This document shows positions 16,260 to 25,029 of a DNA stretch of 36,959 nucleotides, one piece after another. The stretch is from Syntrophorhabdales bacterium (lineage in GTDB: Bacteria; Desulfobacterota; Syntrophorhabdia; Syntrophorhabdales; WCHB1-27). The position numbers were made by a program, and so were the translations under genes. The DNA lies in assembly GCA_035541455.1 (NCBI GenBank), contig DATKNH010000012.1, positions 1-36,959 of the forward strand, in the 5' to 3' direction. Position 1 is the first letter of the stretch. The number at the start of each line of letters is the position of its first letter. The notes under the pieces were generated by a model. The model had not been told where the DNA came from. It saw nothing but the letters and a program-made list of their open reading frames with translations, and did not search any database.

Positions 16260-17053
16260 CATTTGTCGGCGTGTACAGGGAAAAGGAATTCTCGCCGGGA
16301 AAAGTGAAGGAGGATGCGGCAATCCTGGATGCGACCCTGCAGGCGTTATCGCGCATGGGGCATAGATTCTACACGGTCGAAGCAGAAGGACTGAATGATG
16401 CTTTCAGCGACTCTCCCTTTATACTCTCCATGGCACAGTCGGCTCGCGCCATGGAGGTCCTCGAAGCACGCCAGATGCGGGGCGCAAAGATTCTCAACTC
16501 TGTCACATCGGTACGCAACTCTTACCGCAAGCCGCTGATCCGCCTTCTCCAGAACGCTGATCTTCCAATACCGCAAAGCGAGGTTGTCGCCACAGACAAC
16601 GCCGAACGCAGGATCCTCAGCCACGGCGTATACCCGTGCTGGCTCAAGCGGGGGGACGTGCATGCGATGGAGCCGGGCGATGTAAAGAGAATAGGATCCC
16701 CTGGAGAATTGACGGCAGCGCTTCCTCATTTCAGGGAGCGAAAGATCAACGAGGTTCTCGTACAGGAACATATCGAAGGCGATGTGGTCAAGTTTTACGG
16801 AGCAGGCAGAGAAAGCTATTTCAGCGCATTCCTCGAATCCACGGGTGAAGAGATCACCTCTGAAGTGGAAGACCTGCGCCGGATTGCCAGCAGAGCCGCG
16901 AAAGCAGTTGGACTCGAGATCTACGGCGGTGATGCCGTTGTTACGGCAAGGCGCGATGTCATCTTGATCGACGTTAATGACTGGCCCAGCTTTTCCAGGT
17001 GTCGCGATGCAGCTGCAACGGGTATCGCCGCCTACGTAGCTGGCATCTTATAA
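16256..17053 (+). CDS. ATP-grasp ligase-like protein
   Basis: The 265-residue protein shows the ATP-grasp pattern. A central substrate-binding part (NSYRKPLIRLLQNADLPIPQS) is followed by the nucleotide-binding segment VLVQEHIEGDVVKFYG and the C-terminal metal-binding DVNDWPSFS. Such enzymes join a carboxylate to an amine or similar nucleophile using ATP. It starts with a GTG that overlaps the previous stop, so it is translated with the nucleotidyltransferase. It might acylate the amino group of an amino-cyclitol or amino-sugar headgroup made by the neighbours, which is inference. The family is divergent and the exact substrate unknown. Confidence 0.75.
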   Translation: MTFVGVYREKEFSPGKVKEDAAILDATLQALSRMGHRFYTVEAEGLNDAFSDSPFILSMAQSARAMEVLEARQMRGAKILNSVTSVRNSYRKPLIRLLQNADLPIPQSEVVATDNAERRILSHGVYPCWLKRGDVHAMEPGDVKRIGSPGELTAALPHFRERKINEVLVQEHIEGDVVKFYGAGRESYFSAFLESTGEEITSEVEDLRRIASRAAKAVGLEIYGGDAVVTARRDVILIDVNDWPSFSRCRDAAATGIAAYVAGIL

Positions 17054-17063
17054 GGAGGGCTCG

Positions 17064-18410
17064 ATGGATCACTCAGTCCGTGGCGACTCTGAAATCACCG
17101 ACAAAGTTTCATCGAAGATATACGAGGAAGAGCTCCGCTATGTCTCTCCGGGGCTCCAGGAAGTGGCCCAGCTCTCGCGACTTGTTATCAAAGAAGGCAA
17201 GGGATGCTGGCTCACCGACGTGGATGGCAAGTCATATCTTGACTTGATGGCAGGCGTGGCCGTCTGCAGCCTGGGTCATTCGCACCAGCGATATATTGCC
17301 GCCATAAAGACGCAGTTGGACAAGGTCACGGCTGGCAGTTTCACCACGGAAAACCGGATGAGACTCCTCGGCCTCATCGCTTCACTGACGCCACCGGGGC
17401 TCACCAGAACCCAGCTCTACAGTGGAGGCGCCGAGGCAGTTGAGGCGGCTGTGCGTCTGGCAAAAGCCTGCACGAAGAGCTTCGAGGTGCTCGGCTTCTG
17501 GGGAGGATTTCATGGTAAGACCGGCGGCGTACTGGGTCTCATCGGAGACCCGTTCAAGAAGCACTGGGGGCCACTCCATCCCGGCTTGCACCTCGCGCCT
17601 TACGCTGACTGCTATCGATGTCCCTTTGACATGGCCTATCCCGGATGCGGCATCTTCTGTCTCGATTTCGTCCGAAAGGTGATTGAGAAGGATACGGCAG
17701 GAAGCATTGCTGCGATCCTGGTAGAGCCGATGCAGGGAACTGCCGGCAACGTGATTCCCCCTCCGGAATTTCTTCCCGGTCTGCTTCAGATCGCGCATGA
17801 GAATAATGCCCTTCTGATCGCCGACGAGATGATCACGGGATTCGGCCGCACAGGAAAAATGTTCGGATGCAACTACACGGGCGTGACGCCCGATATCCTG
17901 ACCATAGGAAAGGGTATGGGAAACGGCTTTCCCATCAGTGGGCTGGTCTCCACGGATAAGATCACCGCGAGTCTGCCCTTTGCAAAAGCGAGCTCTTCGT
18001 CGAGCAGTTACGGGGGTAATCCACTGGCCAGCACCGCATCTCTCGCCACCATACAGACTATCGTCGAGGAATCACTCGTTGAAAACTCGCAAAAGGTTGG
18101 AAGCCATCTATTGAAAGAGTTGCAGGGCCTGCAAGAGAAATATGAATTCATCGGTCATGTCCAGGGGCTCGGCCTCATGATCGGCGTTGAACTGGTGAAA
18201 AACAGGAAGACTAAAGAACCGCTCGAGCGGGAGGTGACCAGACAGATCTTCCTCGAGTTACTGAAGAGGGGCATGATAAGCATGAGCTATAAGGCGAACT
18301 TCCGCATTAACCCGCCCCTCATTCTGAAGAAAGAGGAGGCGGACACAGCATTACAGATCCTTGACGATACATTTTCTTTTGTGAAAGAGCATGTGCGGTG
18401 GAAGGGCTAG
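17064..18410 (+). CDS. Class III PLP aminotransferase
   Basis: A 448-residue fold-type I aminotransferase of the acetylornithine/4-aminobutyrate group. It shows SGGAEAVEAAVRLAK (residues 120-134), a cysteine-bearing insert DCYRCPFD...CGIFC common in this subgroup, the cofactor-binding Asp in ADEMITGFGRTG (D254), and the Schiff-base lysine in IGKGMGNGFP (K283). AAGGAGGGCTCG precedes the ATG. In this position, next to inositol synthase and a Gfo/Idh-type dehydrogenase, it could aminate a keto-cyclitol or keto-sugar, although cyclitol aminotransferases known to me are usually of the DegT type. An ordinary amino-acid substrate remains possible. Confidence 0.88.
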   Translation: MDHSVRGDSEITDKVSSKIYEEELRYVSPGLQEVAQLSRLVIKEGKGCWLTDVDGKSYLDLMAGVAVCSLGHSHQRYIAAIKTQLDKVTAGSFTTENRMRLLGLIASLTPPGLTRTQLYSGGAEAVEAAVRLAKACTKSFEVLGFWGGFHGKTGGVLGLIGDPFKKHWGPLHPGLHLAPYADCYRCPFDMAYPGCGIFCLDFVRKVIEKDTAGSIAAILVEPMQGTAGNVIPPPEFLPGLLQIAHENNALLIADEMITGFGRTGKMFGCNYTGVTPDILTIGKGMGNGFPISGLVSTDKITASLPFAKASSSSSSYGGNPLASTASLATIQTIVEESLVENSQKVGSHLLKELQGLQEKYEFIGHVQGLGLMIGVELVKNRKTKEPLEREVTRQIFLELLKRGMISMSYKANFRINPPLILKKEEADTALQILDDTFSFVKEHVRWKG

Positions 18411-18433
18411 GGTCATGGGGCAAGGAGGAGAAT

Positions 18434-18579
18434 CAAATCCCAAATCCCAATATCGAAATCCTAAACAATATCTAATGACCAAAATTCAAAGTGAATTCAG
18501 GTTTGGCATCCGTTTGGAACATTTGAAATTAGTAATTTGAGACTGTTTGGGATTTAGATATTCGACGTTGGAATTTGGA
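18434..18579. repeat. Large AT-rich imperfect palindrome
   Basis: Between the aminotransferase and the dehydrogenase, about 145 bases read as a long interrupted inverted repeat. The left arm, rich in CAAATCCCAAATCCCAA words, resembles the reverse complement of the right arm, rich in TTTGGGATTTAG and TTGGAATTTGG, around a short centre near 18492-18512. Pairing is imperfect, roughly seven bases in ten by eye. The composition differs sharply from the GC-rich genes. It looks like a dispersed intergenic repeat element rather than a terminator. Confidence 0.6.
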
Positions 18580-18620
18580 TGATACACATGAAACATAATG
18601 CTCGTGATAGGCGGCAGATC

Positions 18621-19652
18621 ATGCCTAAAGAGGGACGGGAGGCCAGGATTTTTCGCGGGGCGATTGTGGGATTTGGCAACGCTGCTCTCCACGCGCACCT
18701 TCCTGCCTGGCAGCACAGCAAGTATTTCAAAATTGTCGCTGTGGTGGAGCCTGACCCTGAAAGAGCGCGCCTGGCGAGCGGGCTTATTCCGGGAGCATCC
18801 ATCTACGCCGATATGGGACCCGCCATCGCACACGGCGATCTTGATTTTGTGGATATCTGCACACCTTCGTACACTCACGCCGGTCTGGCAGAGAAGGCTT
18901 TAGGTGCGGGCCTGCACGTGCTTTGCGAAAAGCCGCTCGTGACCTCATTCGAAAGCCTCGAGAGGATTGAGGCTGCGAAGCCATCAGGATGTGTCCTCTT
19001 TACCGTGAACAACTGGAAGCACGCACCTATCTGGATCAAGACCGAAGAGATCGTTTCCGAACAGAAACTAGGTCCTATACAATCCATCTCCCTTATCGTG
19101 CTTCGACCGCCCAATTCAGGCGGCGGGATTTCCGACTGGCGCAGACGAGCCGAAACTGCAGGCGGCGGGATCCTGCTGGATCATGGATGGCACCAGCTCT
19201 ATCTCGTCCGTTCGGTCATGACCGCGGTTCCGCTATCCGTCTCCGCAAAAATGGAGTATGCTGGCAGCATTGAAGAGACGGTTGATCTGTCCGTCCGGTT
19301 TCATGCTGCGGAGGCGAGAGTTCACCTCACATGGCGGGCGTCTTCGCGGCAAAACCGGGGAGAAATAACGGGCCCAAACGCCCGCATACTCATCAACGAT
19401 GACCATCTTGTGGCTCTTGCACGAGCATCTGCCGAAGTGAGACATAACTTCCCCGAGCCCCTCTCCGGAGGCTCCCACCACCCTGCGTGGATGGAAAAGG
19501 TGGTTGAAAATTTTCGGACCGAAATCATCGATGAGACGATCCGAGGCACCAACCTGGCGGAGGCCAGATGGTGTGCCCGAGTGATCCATTGCGCTTATCA
19601 GTCCAGCCGGGAAGGATCGCGTGATGTCCGGGTGGATGATTGTGCCCTATAA
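18621..19652 (+). CDS. Gfo/Idh/MocA-family dehydrogenase
   Basis: An NAD(P)-dependent oxidoreductase of about 343 residues. The Rossmann start is AIVGFGNAALHAHLPAW. The family hallmark EKPL is in LHVLCEKPLVTS. GGGILLDHGWHQ carries the conserved Asp/His region before the C-terminal sheet domain. Family members oxidise or reduce sugars and cyclitols, including inositol 2-dehydrogenases. I prefer the ATG at 18621 (AGGCGG seven bases before) over 18579, because the latter lies at the edge of the palindromic repeat. Next to inositol synthase and an aminotransferase, oxidation of a cyclitol to a ketone before amination is a sensible hypothesis. It overlaps the following membrane gene by about 29 bases. 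Confidence 0.88.
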   Translation: MPKEGREARIFRGAIVGFGNAALHAHLPAWQHSKYFKIVAVVEPDPERARLASGLIPGASIYADMGPAIAHGDLDFVDICTPSYTHAGLAEKALGAGLHVLCEKPLVTSFESLERIEAAKPSGCVLFTVNNWKHAPIWIKTEEIVSEQKLGPIQSISLIVLRPPNSGGGISDWRRRAETAGGGILLDHGWHQLYLVRSVMTAVPLSVSAKMEYAGSIEETVDLSVRFHAAEARVHLTWRASSRQNRGEITGPNARILINDDHLVALARASAEVRHNFPEPLSGGSHHPAWMEKVVENFRTEIIDETIRGTNLAEARWCARVIHCAYQSSREGSRDVRVDDCAL

Positions 19653-20661
19653 GAGATTCCACCTCTACGCCCTTATTTGCGGTTGTCTGCTGATCACGCT
19701 TCTGATTTATCGGATCGGGTCCGGCCAGCTGTGGGCCCAGTTGAAGCTTCTGGGATGGGCCCTGGCGCCGCTTATTCTGATTGAAGGCGTTGCGGATCTC
19801 TTTCACACACAAGCCTGGCGCCACTGCCTTTCTGACCCGCACCGGGCGCTTCCTTTTTTTCGTATATTCTGTATCCGCATGGCAGGCTATTCCATCAACT
19901 ATCTTACCCCTACAGCAGGCATGGGGGGAGAAGTGGCGAAGGGAGTTCTCCTTGCGTCGGACCGCACGGGATCGGAAAGCGCAACCGGGATCATCATCGA
20001 CAAGCTTTCCTATGCTTTGGCTCAACTTCTCTTTGTGGTCGGAGGGACGCTCGTGACACTGCCCGGCATGCGTATGCCTTACGGCATCTGGGTGGCGATG
20101 CTTACGGCCACGACGCTGCTGGGCGGGGGCATGCTGATCTTTCTTGTCATGCAGAAGTATGGCAAGCTCGGTGCCTTTTTGCGCTGGTGTGTCATCCATC
20201 GGCTGGGTGGTCGCCGTATGGAAAAGCTCGCTACGCACATAACCGGTGTGGACGATAAGCTTCGGCTCTTTTATCAGAGGCGTCCGGGTGATTTTATCTT
20301 TTCGATAGTCTGGCATATCGCGGGCATGGCATGCGGTATCGTCCAATGTTACTATTTTCTCCGGGTCCTGACCGACCAAGCTTCGTTGGGCCTGGCTGCT
20401 GGTCTCTGGTTTCTGGGAACATGGTTCAGTCTTCTCGGTTTTGCCCTGCCTATTGACCTCGGCGTCATGGAAGCCACCAGGGTTATTGCGTTTGTGATCT
20501 TTGGTCTGGAGTCTTCGCTGGGTCTCACGTACGGGATCACTCTCAGGCTCGAACAGATTTTCTGGGCCGGTGTGGGCCTTCTGATGTATGCGGTGCTGGC
20601 TTTTGAGATGCGGAAGAAGCACATTTCCGATTCCGGACAAAAGGGATATGGTATGACATGA
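19624..20661 (+). CDS. hpnL: HpnL-like integral membrane protein (UPF0104 / LPG-synthase membrane domain)
   Basis: About 345 residues with some seven or eight hydrophobic segments, matching the UPF0104 fold (the membrane part of lysylphosphatidylglycerol synthases). The family pattern YSINYLTPTAGMGGEVAKGVLL lies near residues 89-110, with LPIDLGVMEA...FGL toward the end. HpnL, a hopanoid-locus protein of unknown biochemistry, belongs to this family, and the neighbours support that name. It might flip or export a lipid intermediate. GGAAGGA precedes the ATG at 19624, and an immediately upstream GTG is an alternative. It overlaps the dehydrogenase gene, so the two halves of the locus are physically linked here. 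Confidence 0.75.
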   Translation: MSGWMIVPYKRFHLYALICGCLLITLLIYRIGSGQLWAQLKLLGWALAPLILIEGVADLFHTQAWRHCLSDPHRALPFFRIFCIRMAGYSINYLTPTAGMGGEVAKGVLLASDRTGSESATGIIIDKLSYALAQLLFVVGGTLVTLPGMRMPYGIWVAMLTATTLLGGGMLIFLVMQKYGKLGAFLRWCVIHRLGGRRMEKLATHITGVDDKLRLFYQRRPGDFIFSIVWHIAGMACGIVQCYYFLRVLTDQASLGLAAGLWFLGTWFSLLGFALPIDLGVMEATRVIAFVIFGLESSLGLTYGITLRLEQIFWAGVGLLMYAVLAFEMRKKHISDSGQKGYGMT

Positions 20662-20687
20662 CCCAATGCATTAAGAGGGAGGGGCGT

Positions 20688-22100
20688 ATGGACAGATCCA
20701 CTCAAACCCATTACAAAGAGGGACGGAAAGGTCTCAGGATCGCAGCCATTTGCGGATTAACTCTGGTCTGCCTGCTGTCAACCCTGTGGAAACCGTTGCC
20801 AAGCGTGGCGCAAGAAGGAGATAAACTGGTCCTGAGCGTCGAGCAGGCGATCCGGATGGCTCTCGCCAAGAGCCCCGAACTGGCGGGGATCAGGAGCGAA
20901 ATAGGAGGAGCGCGGAGCGAACTGGAGCAGGTGGATGCTGCCTATTACCCCCAGCTGGAAAGCATTACGCTGGTTGGGCCTGTCAAGGATGCCAACCGGC
21001 CGGTAGTGGTGAATGGGAGGATCACAGACCCTTCGCCTGAAATGAGTATCGGTGTTTACGGCAGCACAGATTTTGCCATGACCCAGCCCCTCTATACATT
21101 CGGAAAGCTCTCCAATAGAAGAGATGCGGCGGTCAAGGGGCTTGCAGCTCGGGAGTTGAAGCAAACACAAAAAGAGAATGAGATAGCACTGAGGGTGAAG
21201 GAACTCTATTATGCGCTTGTTCTGGCACGGGCGGGGGTCGAGGCGGCAACCGAGGCCCTTACCTATTTTGACGAGGCGCGGGCGCGCATGAAGCGGCTTC
21301 TGGACGCGGGCTCACCGAACGTGCTCGAAAGCGATCTCTACAGGATCGATGCGTACGCGGCCAACACGCTGCGCTCACGGGCCGAAGCCGAGAAAGGCTC
21401 TGGCATTGCTTACTTTGCGCTGAAATCGCTCATGCATCTGCCCTCCGATGCCGCATTCGAGCCCGCGGAGAAGATGCTCTCCCTTCAGGAAGGCCGGCTG
21501 GGGGAGCTTGATGCTTACATTGGAAAAGCGCTGGCTGACCGGCCTGAACTGAAGCAGCTCGAACAGGCCGTAGCCGCGCAGCGATCTATGGTTGAAGCGG
21601 CCCGGAGTGACCGCTACCCTTCTTTCTTTGCTGCGCTGGCCGGCTCTGTCGCGGGGGCTCCCGGCCGCGAGACGTTTCATAACGCTTATTTTCCTGATCA
21701 ATACAACCATGCTTATGTAGGAGTCGTGGGCGGGCTGAAATGGCACTTTGATTTCGGGATAGCCAAGGCAAAGATCGAAAAGGAGAAAGCGGAATATGAG
21801 AGGCTGCTTCACGCAAAAGGAACGGGAAGACTCAATATTCCCATAGAAGTCGTCAAATATTACGAAGAAGTGAGAGAATGGAAGGTGGCCGGCGAAGCTT
21901 ACGGAAACGCGGCGACTGCTTCAAGAAAATGGATTGTGGCTGCTCTCACCAATTTCGACATGGGTATAGGCACCGCCGACGATATGCTGCGGGGCATGGA
22001 AAAGTACGGTGAAAACCGGGGCAAATATATCCAGGCTGTCTTTGGCTACAACATGTCTCTGGCGATGCTCGAATACGCCACAGGAGTGAGAAGTTGGTAA
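20688..22100 (+). CDS. TolC-family outer-membrane efflux protein
   Basis: A 470-residue outer-membrane channel protein. A signal peptide (GLRIAAICGLTLVCLLS to about residue 43) is followed by paired coiled-coil repeats of the OEP type, beginning LSVEQAIRMALAKSPELAGIRSEI and repeated in the second half (ADRPELKQLEQAVAAQRSMVEAARSDRYPS). GGGAGGGG just upstream supports the ATG at 20688 over one 30 bases earlier. It lies between the HpnL-like gene and hpnN, so it may serve as the outer-membrane exit for the HpnN transporter. No periplasmic adaptor (MFP) gene is present, so the assembly would differ from classical RND pumps. Confidence 0.9.
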   Translation: MDRSTQTHYKEGRKGLRIAAICGLTLVCLLSTLWKPLPSVAQEGDKLVLSVEQAIRMALAKSPELAGIRSEIGGARSELEQVDAAYYPQLESITLVGPVKDANRPVVVNGRITDPSPEMSIGVYGSTDFAMTQPLYTFGKLSNRRDAAVKGLAARELKQTQKENEIALRVKELYYALVLARAGVEAATEALTYFDEARARMKRLLDAGSPNVLESDLYRIDAYAANTLRSRAEAEKGSGIAYFALKSLMHLPSDAAFEPAEKMLSLQEGRLGELDAYIGKALADRPELKQLEQAVAAQRSMVEAARSDRYPSFFAALAGSVAGAPGRETFHNAYFPDQYNHAYVGVVGGLKWHFDFGIAKAKIEKEKAEYERLLHAKGTGRLNIPIEVVKYYEEVREWKVAGEAYGNAATASRKWIVAALTNFDMGIGTADDMLRGMEKYGENRGKYIQAVFGYNMSLAMLEYATGVRSW

Positions 22101-22255
22101 CAAAGAGGGTAGCAAGGTTCCAGGCTAAAGGCCAAAGGAGCTACTGAGTGCTGGTAACAGGTTACAGAGGTTAGAAATTGAGACGAACGCGGAACTCCTA
22201 ACAGGTAACTCGTAACGGTGATTTGCTCAACACTTGACACAGAACACTGAACACT
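22101..22255. repeat. TAAC/GTTA-rich imperfect palindrome and 7-mer array before hpnN
   Basis: The gap between the TolC-like gene and hpnN is built of repeated words. GGTAACAGGTTACAG and GGTTAG on the left face CCTAACAGGTAACTCGTAAC on the right. It then ends in four degenerate heptamers in a row (CAACACT, TGACACA, GAACACT, GAACACT at 22228-22255) that abut the hpnN start codon. No ribosome site is visible for hpnN. It resembles a dispersed intergenic repeat that has inserted or expanded here. Confidence 0.5.
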
Positions 22256-25027
22256 ATGAATTTACTACAGCATGTGCTGAAGAAGATCCTGGAGAGTCAG
22301 ATTTCGCATCCGCGCCTCTTTCTCGCTGGCGCGTTGGTGCTGGCCGGGTTCTCAATCACCTACACAATAATGGACCTTCAGTTCTGGACGAGCCAGAGGG
22401 CTCTCATCTCCCAGGAGAATCGCCTCGTCCAATTGGCAGAGGAAGCCGACCAATTCTCAGACTTTGATACGTTTGTCGTTGCAATTCAGAATCTGAATAC
22501 GCGCCGATCAATCGAATTTCTTCGCGCGCTCGCATCGCGGCTCGAAGCTGATAATAAAAACTATGCTGAGGTCTTCTGGCGCATAAACCCCGAAAGCTTC
22601 AAACCCTGGGCGCTTCTCTATCTGAAGGAGAGGGACCTTTTATCGCTGAGGGACAACCTTCAGGAGCATGAAACCTTTCTGCGCAACCTTGCCCTTTCCC
22701 CGGGGTTAATTACGTTCTTTGACCAGCTCAATAACGAAATGGCGCAGCGAATGGTCGGAGAGCTTTTCACGGGATTCCTCGACAAGGACACAACGCAACG
22801 TGGCAAACCCATGGACCTTCAGTTTCTCATCAGTATACTGCGGGAATTAAAGGCGCGGCTTAACGGAGAGACCGCCTTCACATCACCCTGGGGCTCGTTT
22901 TTCACCAACAGCGGTATGGATGATGCCTCGGAAAAAGGTTATTTCTGGACGGAAGATAAAGGATACCTCCTTCTCTTCGTGACCCCCGGACAGGCAGCGA
23001 AAGGGTTCTCGAGATGGGAGGCTCCCCTTGCCAGGCTCAGAAAGACGATTGCCGAGGTAAAGGTCGATTTTCCCGGAATAGATGTGGGCGTGACAGGTCC
23101 GAAGGCTCTTGGCGAAGACGAAATGAGAGCAGCATTGCACGATATGAGCCTGGCCACGCTCCTCTCTCTTGGCGGTCTGGCAGTGCTTCTCATTACCTTC
23201 TGGCGCGGGATCCGCAGGCCGCTTATAGAAATGGTGGCCCTGCTCACGGCTCTCTCGCTCACCTTCGGCTTCACCACACTTTTCATCGGCCATCTGAATC
23301 TCCTCTCGGTGGTATTTGCGCCGATGCTCCTCGGCTTGGGCATCGATTACGGGGTTCACTGGTTCGCCCGCTTCAGAGAGGAACAGCGATGCAACGGTGC
23401 ATCAAAAGAAGAAGCGCTCAGGACGGCCATGGTAAGGCTTGGCCCGGGAATCCTGCTCGCAGGCTTTACCGCGGCCATCTCGTTCTTTCCCCTTGTGCTC
23501 ACCGGCTTCAAGGGACTGGGAGAACTCGGCCTGATCTGTGCGATTGGCCTGGTCATGGCTACGCTTGCAACAGTCGGCCTGCTGCCTGCGCTTATTGTGT
23601 TGTTTGACAAGGATGAAGGCAGAGATTGGGTTCTCTGCAAACAGCAGGTGCGACCATTTTTGAGGCTTGGGCGTGTGAGCGCCTATCTGCTCATCGTTGT
23701 GGCCGCAATTACAGCTCTTCTCTCCATCTGGGCGGGCCGAAAGGTAGAGTTCGATCTCAACACACTACGTCTTCAATCGAAGAAGGCCGAGTCAGTAATC
23801 TGGGAAACGAGACTCGTTGAGAGTTCGCGCCGCTCAAGCATGTACGGCGTCATTCTCGCCCATTCTCTCGACGAAATCGAAAGAAAAAGCCAGGCCCTTG
23901 AAACGCTGCCAACTGTCCGGGAGGTGCAAAGCGTGTTGGACCTGCTCCCTTCAGACCAGGATCAGAAGATAGGCACCTTGCGACAGATAAGCCCTCTGGT
24001 AACCGGAATCGGTCAGTTCTCCGCTGCAAACCACCCTGTGGATCTGGAGCAGCTAGACCAGGTGCTCGGGAGGATCCGATTCAAAATGCTTGATACGACT
24101 GGCTCGCAATGGGGCGTGAGCAAGCCGCTGCAGACGCAGATGCGAGAGGTGAGGAGGCTTATCGACGATGTCAGAAAGTCGCTGACCGGCACGGACGGTC
24201 TGAAATTGCAGCGTGAACTCAAAGCCTTTGAGAACGACCTGATGAATGACCTGGAAGAAAAGTTCGATGTTCTCCGCAAGGCCGCAGAAGGGAGGCGCAT
24301 GCGTATAGAAGACTTGCCGAAACAGCTTCGGGAACGGTATGTCGGCAAGAACCATCTGTACATCATCCGGGTCTTTCCTGCTCAGAATATCTGGGAGCCG
24401 GATCATCTCAAAACCTTTGTTCGTGACCTCAGGTCCGTGGATCCTGATGCCGTGGGCGATCCGGTCACCCTCAGCGTTTTCACGCAGGCGTTTCGCAATG
24501 CCTGTGTACAGGCGGCAGTTTACTCGGTCATCTTCATCTTCGTTCTTCTGATAGTGACCTTCAGGAGCCTGGTCGCTACGTTGCTTGCCCTTACCCCCCT
24601 TGTCGTGGGGACTGCATGGACGTTTGGCCTGATGTATCTCCTTGGGATAGACCTCAATCTGGCTAATAGTGTCTTCCTGCCGCTCATTTTGGGCGCAGGT
24701 GTCGAGTATGGCATCATCGTTGTTCAGCGCTGGAGGCAGGCAGGCAAAGACTTTTCCGGAGGACCATGCCCGTCGAGCACCGGAATAGGAGTAGTCCTCG
24801 CCGGCCTTTCAACGACGGTTGGCTTTGGCAGCCTTACTATCTCCGAACATCAAGGCGTGCACAGCCTGGGCCTGCTTACCTTCGTCGGCAGCCTGAGCGT
24901 GCTTGCCGCGGCAGTCCTTTTTCTGCCTGCTCTGCTACAGGTCATCCCCGATGGTGTGTTCCGAAAGAGTATTGCGTGGTGTGGTACTAGTCCTGCGGTT
25001 GATTGCAATGCCAAGGAGGAGAACTAG
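22256..25027 (+). CDS. hpnN: Hopanoid-locus RND/MMPL transporter HpnN
   Basis: A 923-residue inner-membrane transporter with the duplicated RND plan. One N-terminal helix (near residues 20-40) is followed by a large periplasmic loop, five or so helices around residues 300-460 containing GLGIDYGVHWFARF, a second periplasmic loop, and a second helical bundle around 765-910 with GAGVEYGIIVVQRW. HpnN is known to move hopanoids to the outer membrane. Flanking TolC-like and HpnM genes agree with this. The start is uncertain because the ATG directly follows a heptamer repeat without a ribosome site. The hpnM start codon follows its stop by two bases. Confidence 0.93.
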   Translation: MNLLQHVLKKILESQISHPRLFLAGALVLAGFSITYTIMDLQFWTSQRALISQENRLVQLAEEADQFSDFDTFVVAIQNLNTRRSIEFLRALASRLEADNKNYAEVFWRINPESFKPWALLYLKERDLLSLRDNLQEHETFLRNLALSPGLITFFDQLNNEMAQRMVGELFTGFLDKDTTQRGKPMDLQFLISILRELKARLNGETAFTSPWGSFFTNSGMDDASEKGYFWTEDKGYLLLFVTPGQAAKGFSRWEAPLARLRKTIAEVKVDFPGIDVGVTGPKALGEDEMRAALHDMSLATLLSLGGLAVLLITFWRGIRRPLIEMVALLTALSLTFGFTTLFIGHLNLLSVVFAPMLLGLGIDYGVHWFARFREEQRCNGASKEEALRTAMVRLGPGILLAGFTAAISFFPLVLTGFKGLGELGLICAIGLVMATLATVGLLPALIVLFDKDEGRDWVLCKQQVRPFLRLGRVSAYLLIVVAAITALLSIWAGRKVEFDLNTLRLQSKKAESVIWETRLVESSRRSSMYGVILAHSLDEIERKSQALETLPTVREVQSVLDLLPSDQDQKIGTLRQISPLVTGIGQFSAANHPVDLEQLDQVLGRIRFKMLDTTGSQWGVSKPLQTQMREVRRLIDDVRKSLTGTDGLKLQRELKAFENDLMNDLEEKFDVLRKAAEGRRMRIEDLPKQLRERYVGKNHLYIIRVFPAQNIWEPDHLKTFVRDLRSVDPDAVGDPVTLSVFTQAFRNACVQAAVYSVIFIFVLLIVTFRSLVATLLALTPLVVGTAWTFGLMYLLGIDLNLANSVFLPLILGAGVEYGIIVVQRWRQAGKDFSGGPCPSSTGIGVVLAGLSTTVGFGSLTISEHQGVHSLGLLTFVGSLSVLAAAVLFLPALLQVIPDGVFRKSIAWCGTSPAVDCNAKEEN

Positions 25028-25029
25028 AC

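Noticed and set aside
19525-20640. Long minus-strand open frame opposite the HpnL-like gene
   Set aside because: It is the antisense shadow of a clear membrane-protein gene, with low-complexity polar composition.
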